DNA of 48,858 nucleotides from an uncultured Nitratifractor sp. (GCA_913054475.1 CAJXJF010000006.1:1-48858), one strand, 5' to 3'; positions 1 through 8,791 are shown, numbered from the stretch's first letter. Program-made: numbers and translations. The notes: a model not told the origin generated them from the letters alone.

Positions 1-13
1 CACTCTCCTGCTC

Positions 14-77
14 ATATTATCCAACCAGTAGTGGATAATATAGAAAAATGTTTTAATAAAAGCTTAAAAAACATTTT
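14..77. repeat. Two adjacent AT-rich inverted repeats
   Basis: Two hairpin-capable dyads lie side by side. The first has perfect 10-base arms at 14-23 and 32-41 (ATATTATCCA / TGGATAATAT) around an 8-base loop. The second has 10-base arms at 45-54 and 68-77 (AAAATGTTTT / AAAACATTTT). They sit beyond the 3' end of the minus-strand gene at 157-873 and near the window edge. Likely roles are a bidirectional terminator or an operator for a gene outside the window; the sequence does not decide between them. Confidence 0.5.
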
Positions 78-156
78 CAGGTAGAGCATAATATAATTAT
101 CAAATATAAGAAAAAGTAAAAATACTCTATCTGGAGAGTCTCTTGTCACTGCTAAG

Positions 157-873
157 TTATCCGTGATTTGCCTTGTGGTATTGCAGTCGGTGGGGGCGAC
201 ACAGGCTGTGAAAAGCTTTGTGAGAATGGATATGGAGATCGTTTTCATCGTTTGAATCGGATCGCTGCTTTATTTTTGTGTTTTTGGAAGTGAGCGTTTC
301 ACTCCTGACGAGTCTCAACTGCCATGTGGCTTCGCCGGGGAGAAGCCGGTAGTAGAGCTTTCGGATACCTCCGCTCGGACAGCAGTTTGGGCCATCCTTT
401 TCATATATGGGAAAGGTGCGGACGAGGTGAGCTTTTTCGATGCTGAATCTATCGTGTCCCATATAGCCCCGGGCCTCCGCGGAATTTAGGTCGAGCTTTG
501 GCAGGTGGATACCGCTCATCGATCTCATCCGGTTGACGCTGAAGGCGACGAGTCTGCCGTAACTGCCGCTTCCGGCTGAGCTGACGAAGATATAGAGCTC
601 GGGTGAGCCGTCACGGTTCAGGTCGGCGACCTCCATCCCGCTGACGCTCCCCTCGATATCCATTGTGACGGGTCGGCTCTGTTCTTTGAGCCCTTCGGGA
701 GTGACGGTGAGTCTGTTGATGGAGCCTTCGTCGGCAGCTTCGATATGGAAACTCACCCCCTCGGGAGAGAGGTTCATCTCCAAAGGCTCTTTCAGTGCTC
801 CTGCCTGGAGTATCACCGTGGCCAATCCTATCCCCATCATATTTATCCAACTTTTTCCTCCCGCTTTCGGCAT
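157..873 (-). CDS. Probable periplasmic PliI-like inhibitor of I-type lysozyme
   Basis: 238 residues. The N-terminus has a basic start, a hydrophobic stretch (about residues 10-25) and a small-residue AGA site, so export is likely. The core carries an aspartate-rich loop (DLNRDGSPELYIF) followed by SSAGSGSYGRLVAF, and later NCCPSGG and LLPGEATWQLR. As I recall the family, this resembles PliI, periplasmic proteins that block invertebrate-type lysozyme through a loop containing the SGSYG-like motif. The last 45 or so residues after WQLR are polar and His/Lys/Asn-rich and do not look like the rest of the fold. They may be a read-through after loss of an earlier stop. No operon partner is seen; the next feature is the tRNA region. 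The family call rests on motif memory only. Confidence 0.55.
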   Translation of the reverse strand: MPKAGGKSWINMMGIGLATVILQAGALKEPLEMNLSPEGVSFHIEAADEGSINRLTVTPEGLKEQSRPVTMDIEGSVSGMEVADLNRDGSPELYIFVSSAGSGSYGRLVAFSVNRMRSMSGIHLPKLDLNSAEARGYMGHDRFSIEKAHLVRTFPIYEKDGPNCCPSGGIRKLYYRLLPGEATWQLRLVRSETLTSKNTKIKQRSDSNDENDLHIHSHKAFHSLCRPHRLQYHKANHG

Positions 874-1314
874 CGTCTCTCCCTCTATTTCTATTCGGAT
901 TCATTATAACGGTTGCGTATAGAGATCTCCATAGCGTTTTTGGTGAATGCTCGGGTGAATTGTGATAGGTGTATTGAGTGGGATGGAAACTGAATCGGCA
1001 GATATTTTCCCGGATGAGCTCACTTCGGCTCGTGGTATTTCAGGAGTACCTTCATTTGGCGGTATCTCAAGGAGCTCGATATGTCTCGTTCCTATGTAGC
1101 CTCTTCATCTCTGCTCGAGATAGCCAGGGAATTTTACAAACTGGGTCCGGCTTTTGTATTGGAGCTCTTATGATGCGTTACAACGGATTACGAGACTCTT
1201 TCGTAGCATATTCCGACAAACGGATATATGGCTTTCATCGAAATCAAGCGTTTATGCTTTATGAGGTATGGTAATTTGTACTTGAGGAAAAATATTTTCT
1301 GTGGGTATGAAGAG
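874..1314. other. Intergenic stretch with no supported gene
   Basis: About 440 bases separate the lysozyme-inhibitor-like gene from tRNA-Asn. I see no convincing complete gene. A plus-strand frame open from 1018 to the TGA at 1171-1173 translates to a protein-like string (WRYLKELD then SRSYVASSSLLEIAREFYKL), with an ATG at 1081 but no clear Shine-Dalgarno site. It could be a remnant of a degraded gene. A 98-codon frame at 978-1274 in another register has unlikely composition and is not called. Confidence 0.4.
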
Positions 1315-1389
<75 letters not shown>

Positions 1390-1425
1390 ATCGTGTGGAC
1401 ATTCCGTTGCCGAAATGTGAGTGGG

Positions 1426-1454
1426 ATTATAGAGAACTTTTCTCTATTTGTCAA
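1426..1454 (-). promoter_or_regulatory. sigma70 promoter of tRNA-Asn
   Basis: On the minus strand TTGACA (1454-1449) and TATAAT (1431-1426) are both perfect consensus hexamers with a 17-base spacer. Transcription would start near 1419, about 30 bases before the mature tRNA. The -35 box lies inside the last codons of the upstream radical SAM gene, which ends at 1444. Confidence 0.92.
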
Positions 1455-2379
1455 GAGTTTTCGTGCAATTTTCGAAAAAAATCACTCCATTTTTCTCCAC
1501 TTTGGTCACTTTGCCCTCTTTTACGAGAGAATCGAGCCTCTGGGCGCTTTCGCGGTCGAAGAGAATCTCTACATCGTGAGGGGTCAGGGGTCGGCGTGAG
1601 AGGGTCGAGATTATCTCCTCTCGCGTATATGAGGAGGCTTTTGTATCGGTCGCGCCCTCTCTCGAGGTGATGGCTATATGCAAGGAGGGGTCGAAGCACA
1701 TCGACAACTCTCGCAGTCTGCCGTAGTCCACCGCCTTGACATCATATGCCGGAGGGCGGTCTATCGTACCTATATCTATACGCTCGGGAGCGAGTTTCAC
1801 GAGGAAATCGCTCAGAGCCCTCATCTCGGACTCCCTGTCGTTTATACCGGCGACGACGAGAATCTCTATTATCAGCGAACCCTCATATTCGTCGGCGAAC
1901 TTCAACATACCCTCTTTTATGCGCTCCGGGTCGATACTTTTGTGCATTCTGTCTATGCGTCTGAGACAGCGGGGGGTGGCGCAGTCGAGAGAGAGTTTGA
2001 CGATATCGAGCATCTTGAGAGCCTCTCTGGTCTCTCTATCGGGTACCGTACTGCCGTTGCTTAGAATCAGAATCTTCCTGCCTCCCGATATCTCCTTGAG
2101 TCGTTTTATCAATTTCGCCAGTTTCGGATAGAGTGTGGGCTCTCCGTTGGCGGTGATGGTGAGGATATCTATATCGTCGTATCTGTGCAGAGCCTTTTGG
2201 ACCTCTGCGACTATCTCCTCCACCTCCGGTACCTCCTGCGGCTCTGTAGTGGGCCTGGCCGGGGATAGTTCGCAATAGAGGCAGTCGTAGTTGCATATCT
2301 TTGTGTATGGGCTAAGGTCGATACCCAGAGATTTGCCGAAACGCCTGGAGAGTATGGGGCCGAAGACGATGGAGGACAT
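1444..2379 (-). CDS. Radical SAM family protein
   Basis: 311 residues. The motif CNYDCLYCEL near residue 29 is the CxxxCxxC loop that binds the [4Fe-4S] cluster and S-adenosylmethionine. It is followed by a glycine/glutamate SAM-binding strand (ITANGEPTLYP) and a TIM-barrel pattern (LSNGS, KLSLDC). The protein resembles the COG0731-type Fe-S oxidoreductases common in Campylobacterota, whose substrate is unknown to me. The C-terminal 80 residues form a small winged-helix-like tail (SRRPLTPHDVEILF). A TATAAT box at 2405-2400 on the minus strand fits as its -10 element. It is transcribed divergently from the gene at 2455. It could be related to the wyosine-synthesis enzyme TYW1, but bacteria lack that base, so I leave the function open. 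Confidence 0.85.
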   Translation of the reverse strand: MSSIVFGPILSRRFGKSLGIDLSPYTKICNYDCLYCELSPARPTTEPQEVPEVEEIVAEVQKALHRYDDIDILTITANGEPTLYPKLAKLIKRLKEISGGRKILILSNGSTVPDRETREALKMLDIVKLSLDCATPRCLRRIDRMHKSIDPERIKEGMLKFADEYEGSLIIEILVVAGINDRESEMRALSDFLVKLAPERIDIGTIDRPPAYDVKAVDYGRLRELSMCFDPSLHIAITSREGATDTKASSYTREEIISTLSRRPLTPHDVEILFDRESAQRLDSLVKEGKVTKVEKNGVIFFENCTKTLDK

Positions 2380-2454
2380 AGATAGCCTTTTTTGTCGCGA
2401 TTATACCACTGCTTAACCGCGTATAAATGCCATTTCGAGTAGAATTGTCGAAAA

Positions 2455-3228
2455 ATGGCTCGACAGAGGGAGAGAGTGGATAGAGAAAAAGTTCGAAAAA
2501 TGCTCGAGGAGCAGGCCGAATATAGAAATGACAGCGAGGAGCTCTCCTACGAAAAACCCGACCCTCTGTTGGTGGCTTCGAGATATGCGGATGAGCGTAT
2601 AGCTCTGATAGCCGCTCTTTTCGCATATGGCAACGCTTCGCAGATTGTCAGCTTTCTCGATAGGCTCGATTTCTCCCTGCTGGACGCTTCCGAGGAGGAG
2701 ATAGAGAGGGGAGTCGAAGGCAGATATTACAGATTCCAGAAGAGTGAAGATATAAAAGCCCTCTTCATAGCCCTTGCGAGAATCTCCAGGGAGGGCGGAA
2801 TAGAGGAGTATGTAAGGAGGGGTTATGAGCGCAGGGGAGATATCAGGGACGGGCTCTGGTCTCTCATAGAGGCTATCCGCTCGGCATATCCCTACAGCAG
2901 CAGGGGGTACGATTTTCTCGTGGGTAGAGTCCCCTCCGATACGCTGCGCTGTGCACCCTACAAGAGATATATGATGTATTTTCGCTGGATGGTTCGCAAA
3001 GATGAGCTCGATATGGGTTTGTGGAGCTCCATAGAGAGAAGAGATCTCATAATGCCTCTGGATACACACACCCACAAAGTCTCTTTGAAGCTGGGACTGA
3101 TAGAGAGAAAGAGCTACGATATGAAGGCAGCCATGGAGTTGACGAAAGTTCTGGCGGGCTTCGATCCGGAAGATCCCGTCAGATACGATTTCGCTCTCTA
3201 TAGAATAGGGCAGGAGGGGCTGATATAG
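2455..3228 (+). CDS. TIGR02757 (DUF2400) family protein
   Basis: 257 residues, cytoplasmic, no signal peptide. The motif pattern (DPLLVASRYADERIALIAAL, then FAYGNASQI, CAPYKRYMMYFRWMVR and PLDTHTHKVSLKLGL) matches the TIGR02757 family, which is distantly related to the HhH-GPD fold of base-excision glycosylases. The biochemical activity of the family is not established. The ATG at 2455 follows possible -10 elements near 2422 and 2436. It lies 45 bases upstream of polA on the same strand, so the two may be co-transcribed, which would suit a DNA-repair role, but that is inference. Confidence 0.82.
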   Translation: MARQRERVDREKVRKMLEEQAEYRNDSEELSYEKPDPLLVASRYADERIALIAALFAYGNASQIVSFLDRLDFSLLDASEEEIERGVEGRYYRFQKSEDIKALFIALARISREGGIEEYVRRGYERRGDIRDGLWSLIEAIRSAYPYSSRGYDFLVGRVPSDTLRCAPYKRYMMYFRWMVRKDELDMGLWSSIERRDLIMPLDTHTHKVSLKLGLIERKSYDMKAAMELTKVLAGFDPEDPVRYDFALYRIGQEGLI

Positions 3229-3273
3229 CCTTCATATCCGCCTGTCGTCGATATATGAGAACAAAGGAAAGAT

Positions 3274-5961
3274 ATGAAAACCATAACGATAATAGATACC
3301 TTCGCATTCTTTTTCAGAGCCTACTTCGCTCTTCCTCCTCTGAAGAATAGAGAGGGCTTTCCGACTGGATTGCTCACAGGCTTCGTCAATTTCATTCATC
3401 AACTGCAAAAAGAGCATGCCACGGACTATATAGTTTTCGCGCTCGACAGCAAGGGGCCGACATTCAGAGACACTATATACGAAGAGTACAAAGCCAATCG
3501 TCCCACTCCGCCGGAAGATTTGATGAAGCAGTTGCCCATAGCCATAGAGTGGGTCGAAAAGATGGGATTTGCGAGTATCTCCAAAGAGGGTTACGAAGCC
3601 GACGATGTGATAGCTTCGATATGCAGATGTTCGAGGGAGCAGGGGCTCATCGCCAAGATTGTCAGCTCGGACAAAGACCTCTATCAGCTCATAGACGACA
3701 GCAGGGTCTTTATCTACGATTGGGTAAAAAAGAGTGTCGTGGACGAGAAGGGCTGTATGGAGAAGTTCGGTATAGCACCCAGATATTTCGTCGATTTTCA
3801 GGCGCTTGTCGGTGACAGCTCGGACAATGTGCCGGGTGTACCGGGCATAGGTCCCAAAACGGCTTCCAAGCTCATATCCGAATACCATACACTCGAAAAT
3901 CTCTATGAACATATCGAAGAGGCCGCCACGCCGAGAATAAGGAGACTGCTGATAGAAAATCGGCAAAAGGCTTTTCTGTCGAGGGAGCTGGTACGGCTGA
4001 GAGACGATATCTTCGAGGAGTGTTCCCCCAGAGAGTTCACCTTCGAAGAGAAAAACTATCTCTCGGCTCTCGAGGATGAGTTCGAAAAGTACGATATGAA
4101 GCAGGCTCTCTCCTGGGCTCTTGCCACGGATAGCGGCAGGAGAGAGCCTGAAGTGAGCGAAAAGAGCGAGGCTCCCTCTTTCGAGGCCGTTACACTCGAT
4201 AGCAGAGAAAAAGTCGAGGAGGTACTCGAGAGGATAGAGGAGGGGAGTGTGGTGGCTCTGGATACGGAGACTACGGGTCTGGATACGAGAAGAGACGATA
4301 TCGTGGGTTTCTCTTTCGCATTCGAGGATAACAGAGCGTACTATGTCCCCATATCCCACAGCTATCTCGGAGTCGGCGAACAGGTCGGCAGGAGAGATGC
4401 GGGAGAGCTGCTATCCAGACTCATGCGATACAGGGTGGTCGGACAGAACCTCAAATTCGACCTTTCCCTGCTTTATAGAATATACTCTTTGCCCGAGATA
4501 GAGCCCCATGCGGATACGATGCTTATGGCGTGGTTGTTGGACCCGGGCTCGAGAGTGGGCCTGGACCATCTGGCGATGAAATATTTCTCTTATAGGATGA
4601 AATCTTTCGGTGAAACCGTCAAGAGAGGAGAGAATTTCTCTTCGGTGGAGATAGAGGAGGCCACATTCTATGCCGCCGAAGATGCCTGGATGACATACAG
4701 ACTGTACAAAAAGCTGTCGGCACTCTTTAAAAATCTCTCTCTCGACAGAGTGCAGAAAGAGGCGGTCGATGTGGAGTATCCGTTTATAAATGTTCTGATA
4801 GCCATGGAGAGAGAGGGTATAAAGGTCGATACGCAGCATCTTCGCAGACTGGCGAAGGAGCTCGAAGATGAGCTGGGGCGTCTGACTCTCGCCATCTATG
4901 AAGAGACGGGAGAGGAGTTCAATATCAAATCCACGAAACAGCTGGGTGAGATACTCTTCGGCAAACTCGGACTCAAAGGCGGCAAAAAGACCAAAACCGG
5001 TTTCAGTACCAACGAGAGCGTACTTCGCTCTCTTATCGACAAACATCCCGTCATATCCATGATTCTGGAGTATAGAGAGCATCAGAAGATGCTCTCGACC
5101 TATGTGAAGCCCCTCCTGAAACTGGCGTCCAAAGAGGCCGACGGCAGAGTACACACCACCTTTTTGCAGACCGGTACGGCCACGGGAAGACTCTCTTCCA
5201 AAGAGCCCAATCTCCAGAATATTCCCGTACGCTCGGAATTGGGCAGAAGAGTGAGAAGAGCTTTCGTCGCTTCGGAGGGGTACAGGCTTGTATCTATCGA
5301 CTATTCGCAGATAGAGTTGAGACTTCTGGCTCACTTCAGCGGTGATGGCGCACTCATGGAGGCTTTCGCGTCGGGAGAGGATATCCATATGGCTACAGCC
5401 GTCAGACTCTTTGGCGAGGAGGAGGCCGCTGCGAAGAGAAACTTCGCGAAATCCATAAACTTCGGACTGCTCTACGGTATGGGCTCGAGGAAACTCGCCG
5501 CCGAGCTCGGAATATCTACAGCCGAAGCGAAGAGTATAATAGAGTCCTACTTCGCAGCCTTCCCGACAGTGAAAAGCTATCTTGCAGATATCGAGGAGCG
5601 GATAAAGAGAGAGGGCTATGTAGAGACCCTGCTTGGCAGACGGCGGGTATTCGACTACGCTCAGGCCTCTCCCGTACAGAAAGCGGCTATGTTGAGGGAG
5701 GGTGTCAATACAGTCTTTCAGGGTAGCGCCGCCGATCTCATAAAACTGGCCATGCTCGATCTGCACAGCATGATAGAGGAGGAGGGGTTGAAGGCGAAGA
5801 TGCTTCTTCAGATACACGACGAATTGATCTTCGAAGTGGATGAGAAGGAGGCGGAGAGCCTGGCACGAAGATTCGGATATACTATGGAGAATATCTATCC
5901 TCTCGAAACGGCTCTGAAGTGTTCCGTGGCGATTGGAGAGAGTTGGGACCTTCTGAAGTAG
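3274..5961 (+). CDS. polA: DNA polymerase I
   Basis: 895 residues, close to the usual length. It fills gaps and removes RNA primers during replication and repair. All three domains are visible. The 5' nuclease (about 1-290) has EADDVIASI, SSDKDLYQLI and GDSSDNVPGVPGIGPKTA. The 3'-5' exonuclease (about 310-490) keeps DTETTG at residue 330, NLKFD and YAAEDA, so proofreading should be active. The polymerase domain has motif A (DYSQIELR, residue 676), motif B (KRNFAKSINFGLLYG) and motif C (IHDE, residue 848). The ATG at 3274 has AAAGGAAAG just upstream. It follows the TIGR02757 gene by 45 bases and is followed by an independent promoter for the GAF gene. Confidence 0.98.
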   Translation: MKTITIIDTFAFFFRAYFALPPLKNREGFPTGLLTGFVNFIHQLQKEHATDYIVFALDSKGPTFRDTIYEEYKANRPTPPEDLMKQLPIAIEWVEKMGFASISKEGYEADDVIASICRCSREQGLIAKIVSSDKDLYQLIDDSRVFIYDWVKKSVVDEKGCMEKFGIAPRYFVDFQALVGDSSDNVPGVPGIGPKTASKLISEYHTLENLYEHIEEAATPRIRRLLIENRQKAFLSRELVRLRDDIFEECSPREFTFEEKNYLSALEDEFEKYDMKQALSWALATDSGRREPEVSEKSEAPSFEAVTLDSREKVEEVLERIEEGSVVALDTETTGLDTRRDDIVGFSFAFEDNRAYYVPISHSYLGVGEQVGRRDAGELLSRLMRYRVVGQNLKFDLSLLYRIYSLPEIEPHADTMLMAWLLDPGSRVGLDHLAMKYFSYRMKSFGETVKRGENFSSVEIEEATFYAAEDAWMTYRLYKKLSALFKNLSLDRVQKEAVDVEYPFINVLIAMEREGIKVDTQHLRRLAKELEDELGRLTLAIYEETGEEFNIKSTKQLGEILFGKLGLKGGKKTKTGFSTNESVLRSLIDKHPVISMILEYREHQKMLSTYVKPLLKLASKEADGRVHTTFLQTGTATGRLSSKEPNLQNIPVRSELGRRVRRAFVASEGYRLVSIDYSQIELRLLAHFSGDGALMEAFASGEDIHMATAVRLFGEEEAAAKRNFAKSINFGLLYGMGSRKLAAELGISTAEAKSIIESYFAAFPTVKSYLADIEERIKREGYVETLLGRRRVFDYAQASPVQKAAMLREGVNTVFQGSAADLIKLAMLDLHSMIEEEGLKAKMLLQIHDELIFEVDEKEAESLARRFGYTMENIYPLETALKCSVAIGESWDLLK

Positions 5962-5985
5962 GGAGGGGTTATCGCTTCGTTGTGA

Positions 5986-5991
5986 TATAAT
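5986..5991 (+). promoter_or_regulatory. -10 box for the GAF gene
   Basis: TATAAT at 5986-5991, preceded by TGTGA, lies 29 bases upstream of the ATG at 6020. No clear -35 box is seen, which is common for sigma70 promoters of this phylum. Confidence 0.6.
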
Positions 5992-6019
5992 TGATGGCAA
6001 TAGTGTCGGGGGAAGAGAG

Positions 6020-6523
6020 ATGAAATACAAAGAGGCTTATCATCAACTGAGTGAATTCGGACATAAGCTTATAGAACAACCGTCACTGGAAGAGGGGCTT
6101 CCGATGATAGCCGAGTATGCGAGAAGTCTGGTGGGTGCCCAGAGGTGTAGCATATATATCCATGACAAAAACAGAAGGAAGCTCTGGACGATGCTCAGCG
6201 ACGGCATTTCGGAGATAGTGATAAACGACGACGAAGGGATAGCGGGGGCATCTCTGCATATAGCGGAGCCCATTATAGTGAACGATGTCCGCAACGACCC
6301 CCGCTTCTTTTCCAAAATCGACAAGGAGAGCGGCTTCGTGACGAAGAATGTCATAGCGGTACCGATTCTCAACTCCAACGGTGTCGCCATAGGAGTTTTC
6401 GAGGTGATAAACAGCAAGGAGGGAGCTTTCGACAAAGAAGATATAAAATTTATCACCTTCTTCTCCAACTTCATCCAGAGTTACATAGAGCTGGCCATAC
6501 TCAACAGAAAGATCGAGAAGTAG
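6020..6523 (+). CDS. GAF domain protein
   Basis: 167 residues, essentially one GAF domain (about 15-160) and nothing else. The typical pattern is present: GAQRCSIYIHD, GIAGASLHIAEPIIVNDVRNDPRFF, NVIAVPILNSNGVAIGVFEVINS and DKEDIKFITFFSNFI. GAF domains bind small ligands such as cyclic nucleotides or sense redox state. A lone domain would need a partner, and none is adjacent. The ATG at 6020 follows GGGGGAAGAGAG. Its stop codon (6521-6523) directly abuts the stop of the convergent hisD gene. The ligand cannot be told from sequence. Confidence 0.9.
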   Translation: MKYKEAYHQLSEFGHKLIEQPSLEEGLPMIAEYARSLVGAQRCSIYIHDKNRRKLWTMLSDGISEIVINDDEGIAGASLHIAEPIIVNDVRNDPRFFSKIDKESGFVTKNVIAVPILNSNGVAIGVFEVINSKEGAFDKEDIKFITFFSNFIQSYIELAILNRKIEK

Positions 6524-6529
6524 CTACTT
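6518..6529. repeat. 12-base palindrome spanning two convergent stop codons
   Basis: AAGTAGCTACTT is a perfect palindrome whose centre TAGCTA is the stop codon of the GAF gene on one strand and of hisD on the other. There is no intergenic base between the two genes. It may act as a short bidirectional hairpin, but there is no U-tract, so a terminator role is weak. Confidence 0.5.
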
Positions 6530-7819
6530 GCTCTTCAGCCTCTCTCTCACACTCTTCTCATGAGCCGTCAAACCTTCCGTGGCGGCGATTAGCGCGCACT
6601 CCTCTCCGATTTTTCCAAGCCCCTCTTCGCTCATCATGATGAGTGAAGATTTCTTGAGGAAATGCTCCACGCTCAGAGGTGAGTAGAATCTCGCCGTCCC
6701 TCCGGTGGGCAGTGTGTGGTTCGGTCCCGCGATATAGTCTCCTATCGGTTCGGGCGTATATCTGCCGAGAAAAATAGCTCCTGCATGTTTTATGGACGAG
6801 AGCAGTTGCATTGGGGCGACGGTCATCACTTCGAGATGCTCGGGAGCTATCTCGTTCATGAGAGAGACAGCCTCCTGCATATCGGAGGTGACTATGATAG
6901 CCCCTCTATCCTCTATCGATTTTCGCGCTATCTCCTCTCTGTCGAGTGTCGAAAGCTCTCTCTCCACCTCCTGCGATACCATCTCGGCCAGTTTCGCAGA
7001 GTCGGTGATGAGTATGGAGCTCGCCATCTCGTCGTGCTCTGCCTGGCTGAGGAGGTCTATGGCCACCCAGTCGGCCCTCGCGCTCTCATCTGCAAGGATA
7101 CCTATTTCGCTGGGACCGGCTATCATATCTATATTGACATCTCCATAGACCATCTTCTTGGCCGTCGCTACGAAGATGTTGCCGGGGCCTGTGACGACAT
7201 CCACTTTCGGGATACTCTGCGTACCGTATGCCATGGCTCCTATGGCGGATGCGCCGCCCACTCTGAAAACCTTCTCTATACCGCAGAGGTGACAGGCCGC
7301 AAGCAGCAGTTCGTTTATATGGGCGTCGGGTGTAGGGGTGCAGACGACTATATCCTCCACTCCAGCCACGAGAGCCGGTATGGCGTTCATGAGCAGAGAA
7401 CTGGGATATGCCGCTTTGCCCCCGGGTATATATAGCCCCGCTCTCTCTACGGCGCTCACCTTCTGTCCCAGCATGGAGCCGTTTTCGTCGAACTCGATCC
7501 AGCTTTTGGGCATCAGTTTGCGATGATACTCCTCTATCCTCTCGTATGCCAGATGCAGAGCGCTTTTCAAATCCGAATCGAGAGAGTCGTAGGCTCTTTT
7601 CATATCTTCTATATCTACGCGAAGCTCGGAGCTATCGGCCGGTTCCCAGCGGTCGAAACGCCCTATCTGTCGCAAAAGAGCATCGTCTCCGTCGTGCCGT
7701 ATCTCGTCGAGTATGGCCCTCACGCTCCCCTCGACACTCTCGATATCCATCTTCCCTCTACCGAGAAGCTCGGCAAACTCCCTTTCGAAGCTCTCCTCTT
7801 CGCTGTAAAAAATCCTCAT
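6524..7819 (-). CDS. hisD: Histidinol dehydrogenase
   Basis: 431 residues. It catalyses the last two steps of histidine synthesis, oxidising L-histidinol to L-histidine with two NAD. Visible motifs are GPGNIFVATAKKMVYG, IDMIAGPSEIGILAD, the zinc-site SQAEHDE, APEHLEVM, GDYIAGPNHTLPT and the C-terminal LTAHEKS, so the Gln, His, Asp and His zinc ligands all appear present. The frame opens with a TTG at 7837, but the ATG at 7819 is preferred: GAGGAGATAGAGAG lies just upstream, and it starts 4 bases after the stop of the PLP-enzyme gene, which implies translational coupling. No other his genes are nearby, so the pathway is scattered. Confidence 0.97.
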   Translation of the reverse strand: MRIFYSEEESFEREFAELLGRGKMDIESVEGSVRAILDEIRHDGDDALLRQIGRFDRWEPADSSELRVDIEDMKRAYDSLDSDLKSALHLAYERIEEYHRKLMPKSWIEFDENGSMLGQKVSAVERAGLYIPGGKAAYPSSLLMNAIPALVAGVEDIVVCTPTPDAHINELLLAACHLCGIEKVFRVGGASAIGAMAYGTQSIPKVDVVTGPGNIFVATAKKMVYGDVNIDMIAGPSEIGILADESARADWVAIDLLSQAEHDEMASSILITDSAKLAEMVSQEVERELSTLDREEIARKSIEDRGAIIVTSDMQEAVSLMNEIAPEHLEVMTVAPMQLLSSIKHAGAIFLGRYTPEPIGDYIAGPNHTLPTGGTARFYSPLSVEHFLKKSSLIMMSEEGLGKIGEECALIAATEGLTAHEKSVRERLKSK

Positions 7820-7823
7820 CTCT

Positions 7824-8723
7824 CTATCTCCTCGCAAACTTTCTTTCGTATCGGGCTAGCATGCTCTCGTTCCCTTTGATGCCGCCCTGGTGAATATAGA
7901 GTATATTCTTCGCCATCTCCCGCTCATACTGCGTCAAAACGAGCCATCCTTTGGGATCGTAGAGCAGATCGAACTCCACGCCACAACTGTCGCGCAATTC
8001 TATCCAAATTTCGTAAAACTCGCGGTAGAGCTTGCCGAAGTGGTATTTGCGTGCGCTATCGACTATTGTCGGATAGAGGCTTCGATCCTCTTCGAGCATA
8101 CGAAACTGTTCGAGCAGATAGTCTCTGTCGCCGACGCAGGGGGTGGTATATACCCTGATCGCACTGCCCGCCTCGATCAGGCTCTTTTGCAGAAAGAGCG
8201 CTGTCGTACCCGTACCCGAGGGGAGGAAGATATCGAGCTCATCGAGATTCTCTTCACTATACCATCTCTCTATCTCCATCGCCAGCTCCCGTACACCCTC
8301 GAGTGCGAAGAGCTCCCTCCCTCCCTCTTCGATGAAGAGGGTCTCATCGTCGAGCTCTATTTCATCCATCTTCTTCCCCGTTATGAACTGCGTACCGTTT
8401 CTCAAAGCCGCGGCATAGTTGCCCACGGGGGTTCGGCGCAGAAGATCGGGGATATGGTCGGTATGGTATATGAACTCCCAGCCTCTCGCTTTGGCGAGTA
8501 CGGAGAGAGAGTACATGGCGTTGGACTGGTTGGAGCCGTAGGAGATGACCCTTTTTATGTGGGGAAGCTCCTTCTTCAGGATGGAGTGGAATTTACGGCC
8601 TTTGTTTCCGGAAAAATCCTCGCTTATAAGCTCGTCTCGTTTGAGAAAATAGTCTCTGCCTCTGAAGCTCATCTTCTCTACCGGAGTGGGAAGGTGCAGC
8701 TCTATGCTGGTGTCGTTTTTCAT
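7824..8723 (-). CDS. PLP-dependent D-cysteine desulfhydrase / ACC deaminase family protein
   Basis: 299 residues, a fold type II PLP enzyme. The segment SGNKGRKF (about residue 38) holds the expected Schiff-base lysine, and GSNQSNAM supplies the substrate-binding Ser/Asn pattern. LPSGTGTTALFLQKSL is the phosphate-binding glycine loop. Family members deaminate 1-aminocyclopropane-1-carboxylate or split D-cysteine to pyruvate, sulfide and ammonia. The latter is the commoner activity in bacteria, but the residues that separate the two cannot be judged here. Its stop lies 4 bases before the hisD start, so the two form an operon. Histidine synthesis and D-cysteine breakdown have no obvious link. 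Confidence 0.82.
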   Translation of the reverse strand: MKNDTSIELHLPTPVEKMSFRGRDYFLKRDELISEDFSGNKGRKFHSILKKELPHIKRVISYGSNQSNAMYSLSVLAKARGWEFIYHTDHIPDLLRRTPVGNYAAALRNGTQFITGKKMDEIELDDETLFIEEGGRELFALEGVRELAMEIERWYSEENLDELDIFLPSGTGTTALFLQKSLIEAGSAIRVYTTPCVGDRDYLLEQFRMLEEDRSLYPTIVDSARKYHFGKLYREFYEIWIELRDSCGVEFDLLYDPKGWLVLTQYEREMAKNILYIHQGGIKGNESMLARYERKFARR

Positions 8724-8761
8724 TCGTTTGCTCCATAATCGTCTATTTCCCGATATTGGGA

Positions 8762-8767
8762 TATAAT
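8762..8767 (+). promoter_or_regulatory. -10 box for the YqaA-like gene
   Basis: TATAAT at 8762-8767 stands 25 bases upstream of the ATG at 8792, in the short divergent space between the PLP-enzyme gene and this gene. No strong -35 box is visible. Confidence 0.55.
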
Positions 8768-8791
8768 TGCGGAAAATCGTAGCGAAAAGTT

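Noticed and set aside
978-1274. 98-codon open frame upstream of tRNA-Asn
   Set aside because: No ribosome site, no recognisable motif, and a competing frame in the same DNA looks more protein-like; kept only as intergenic.
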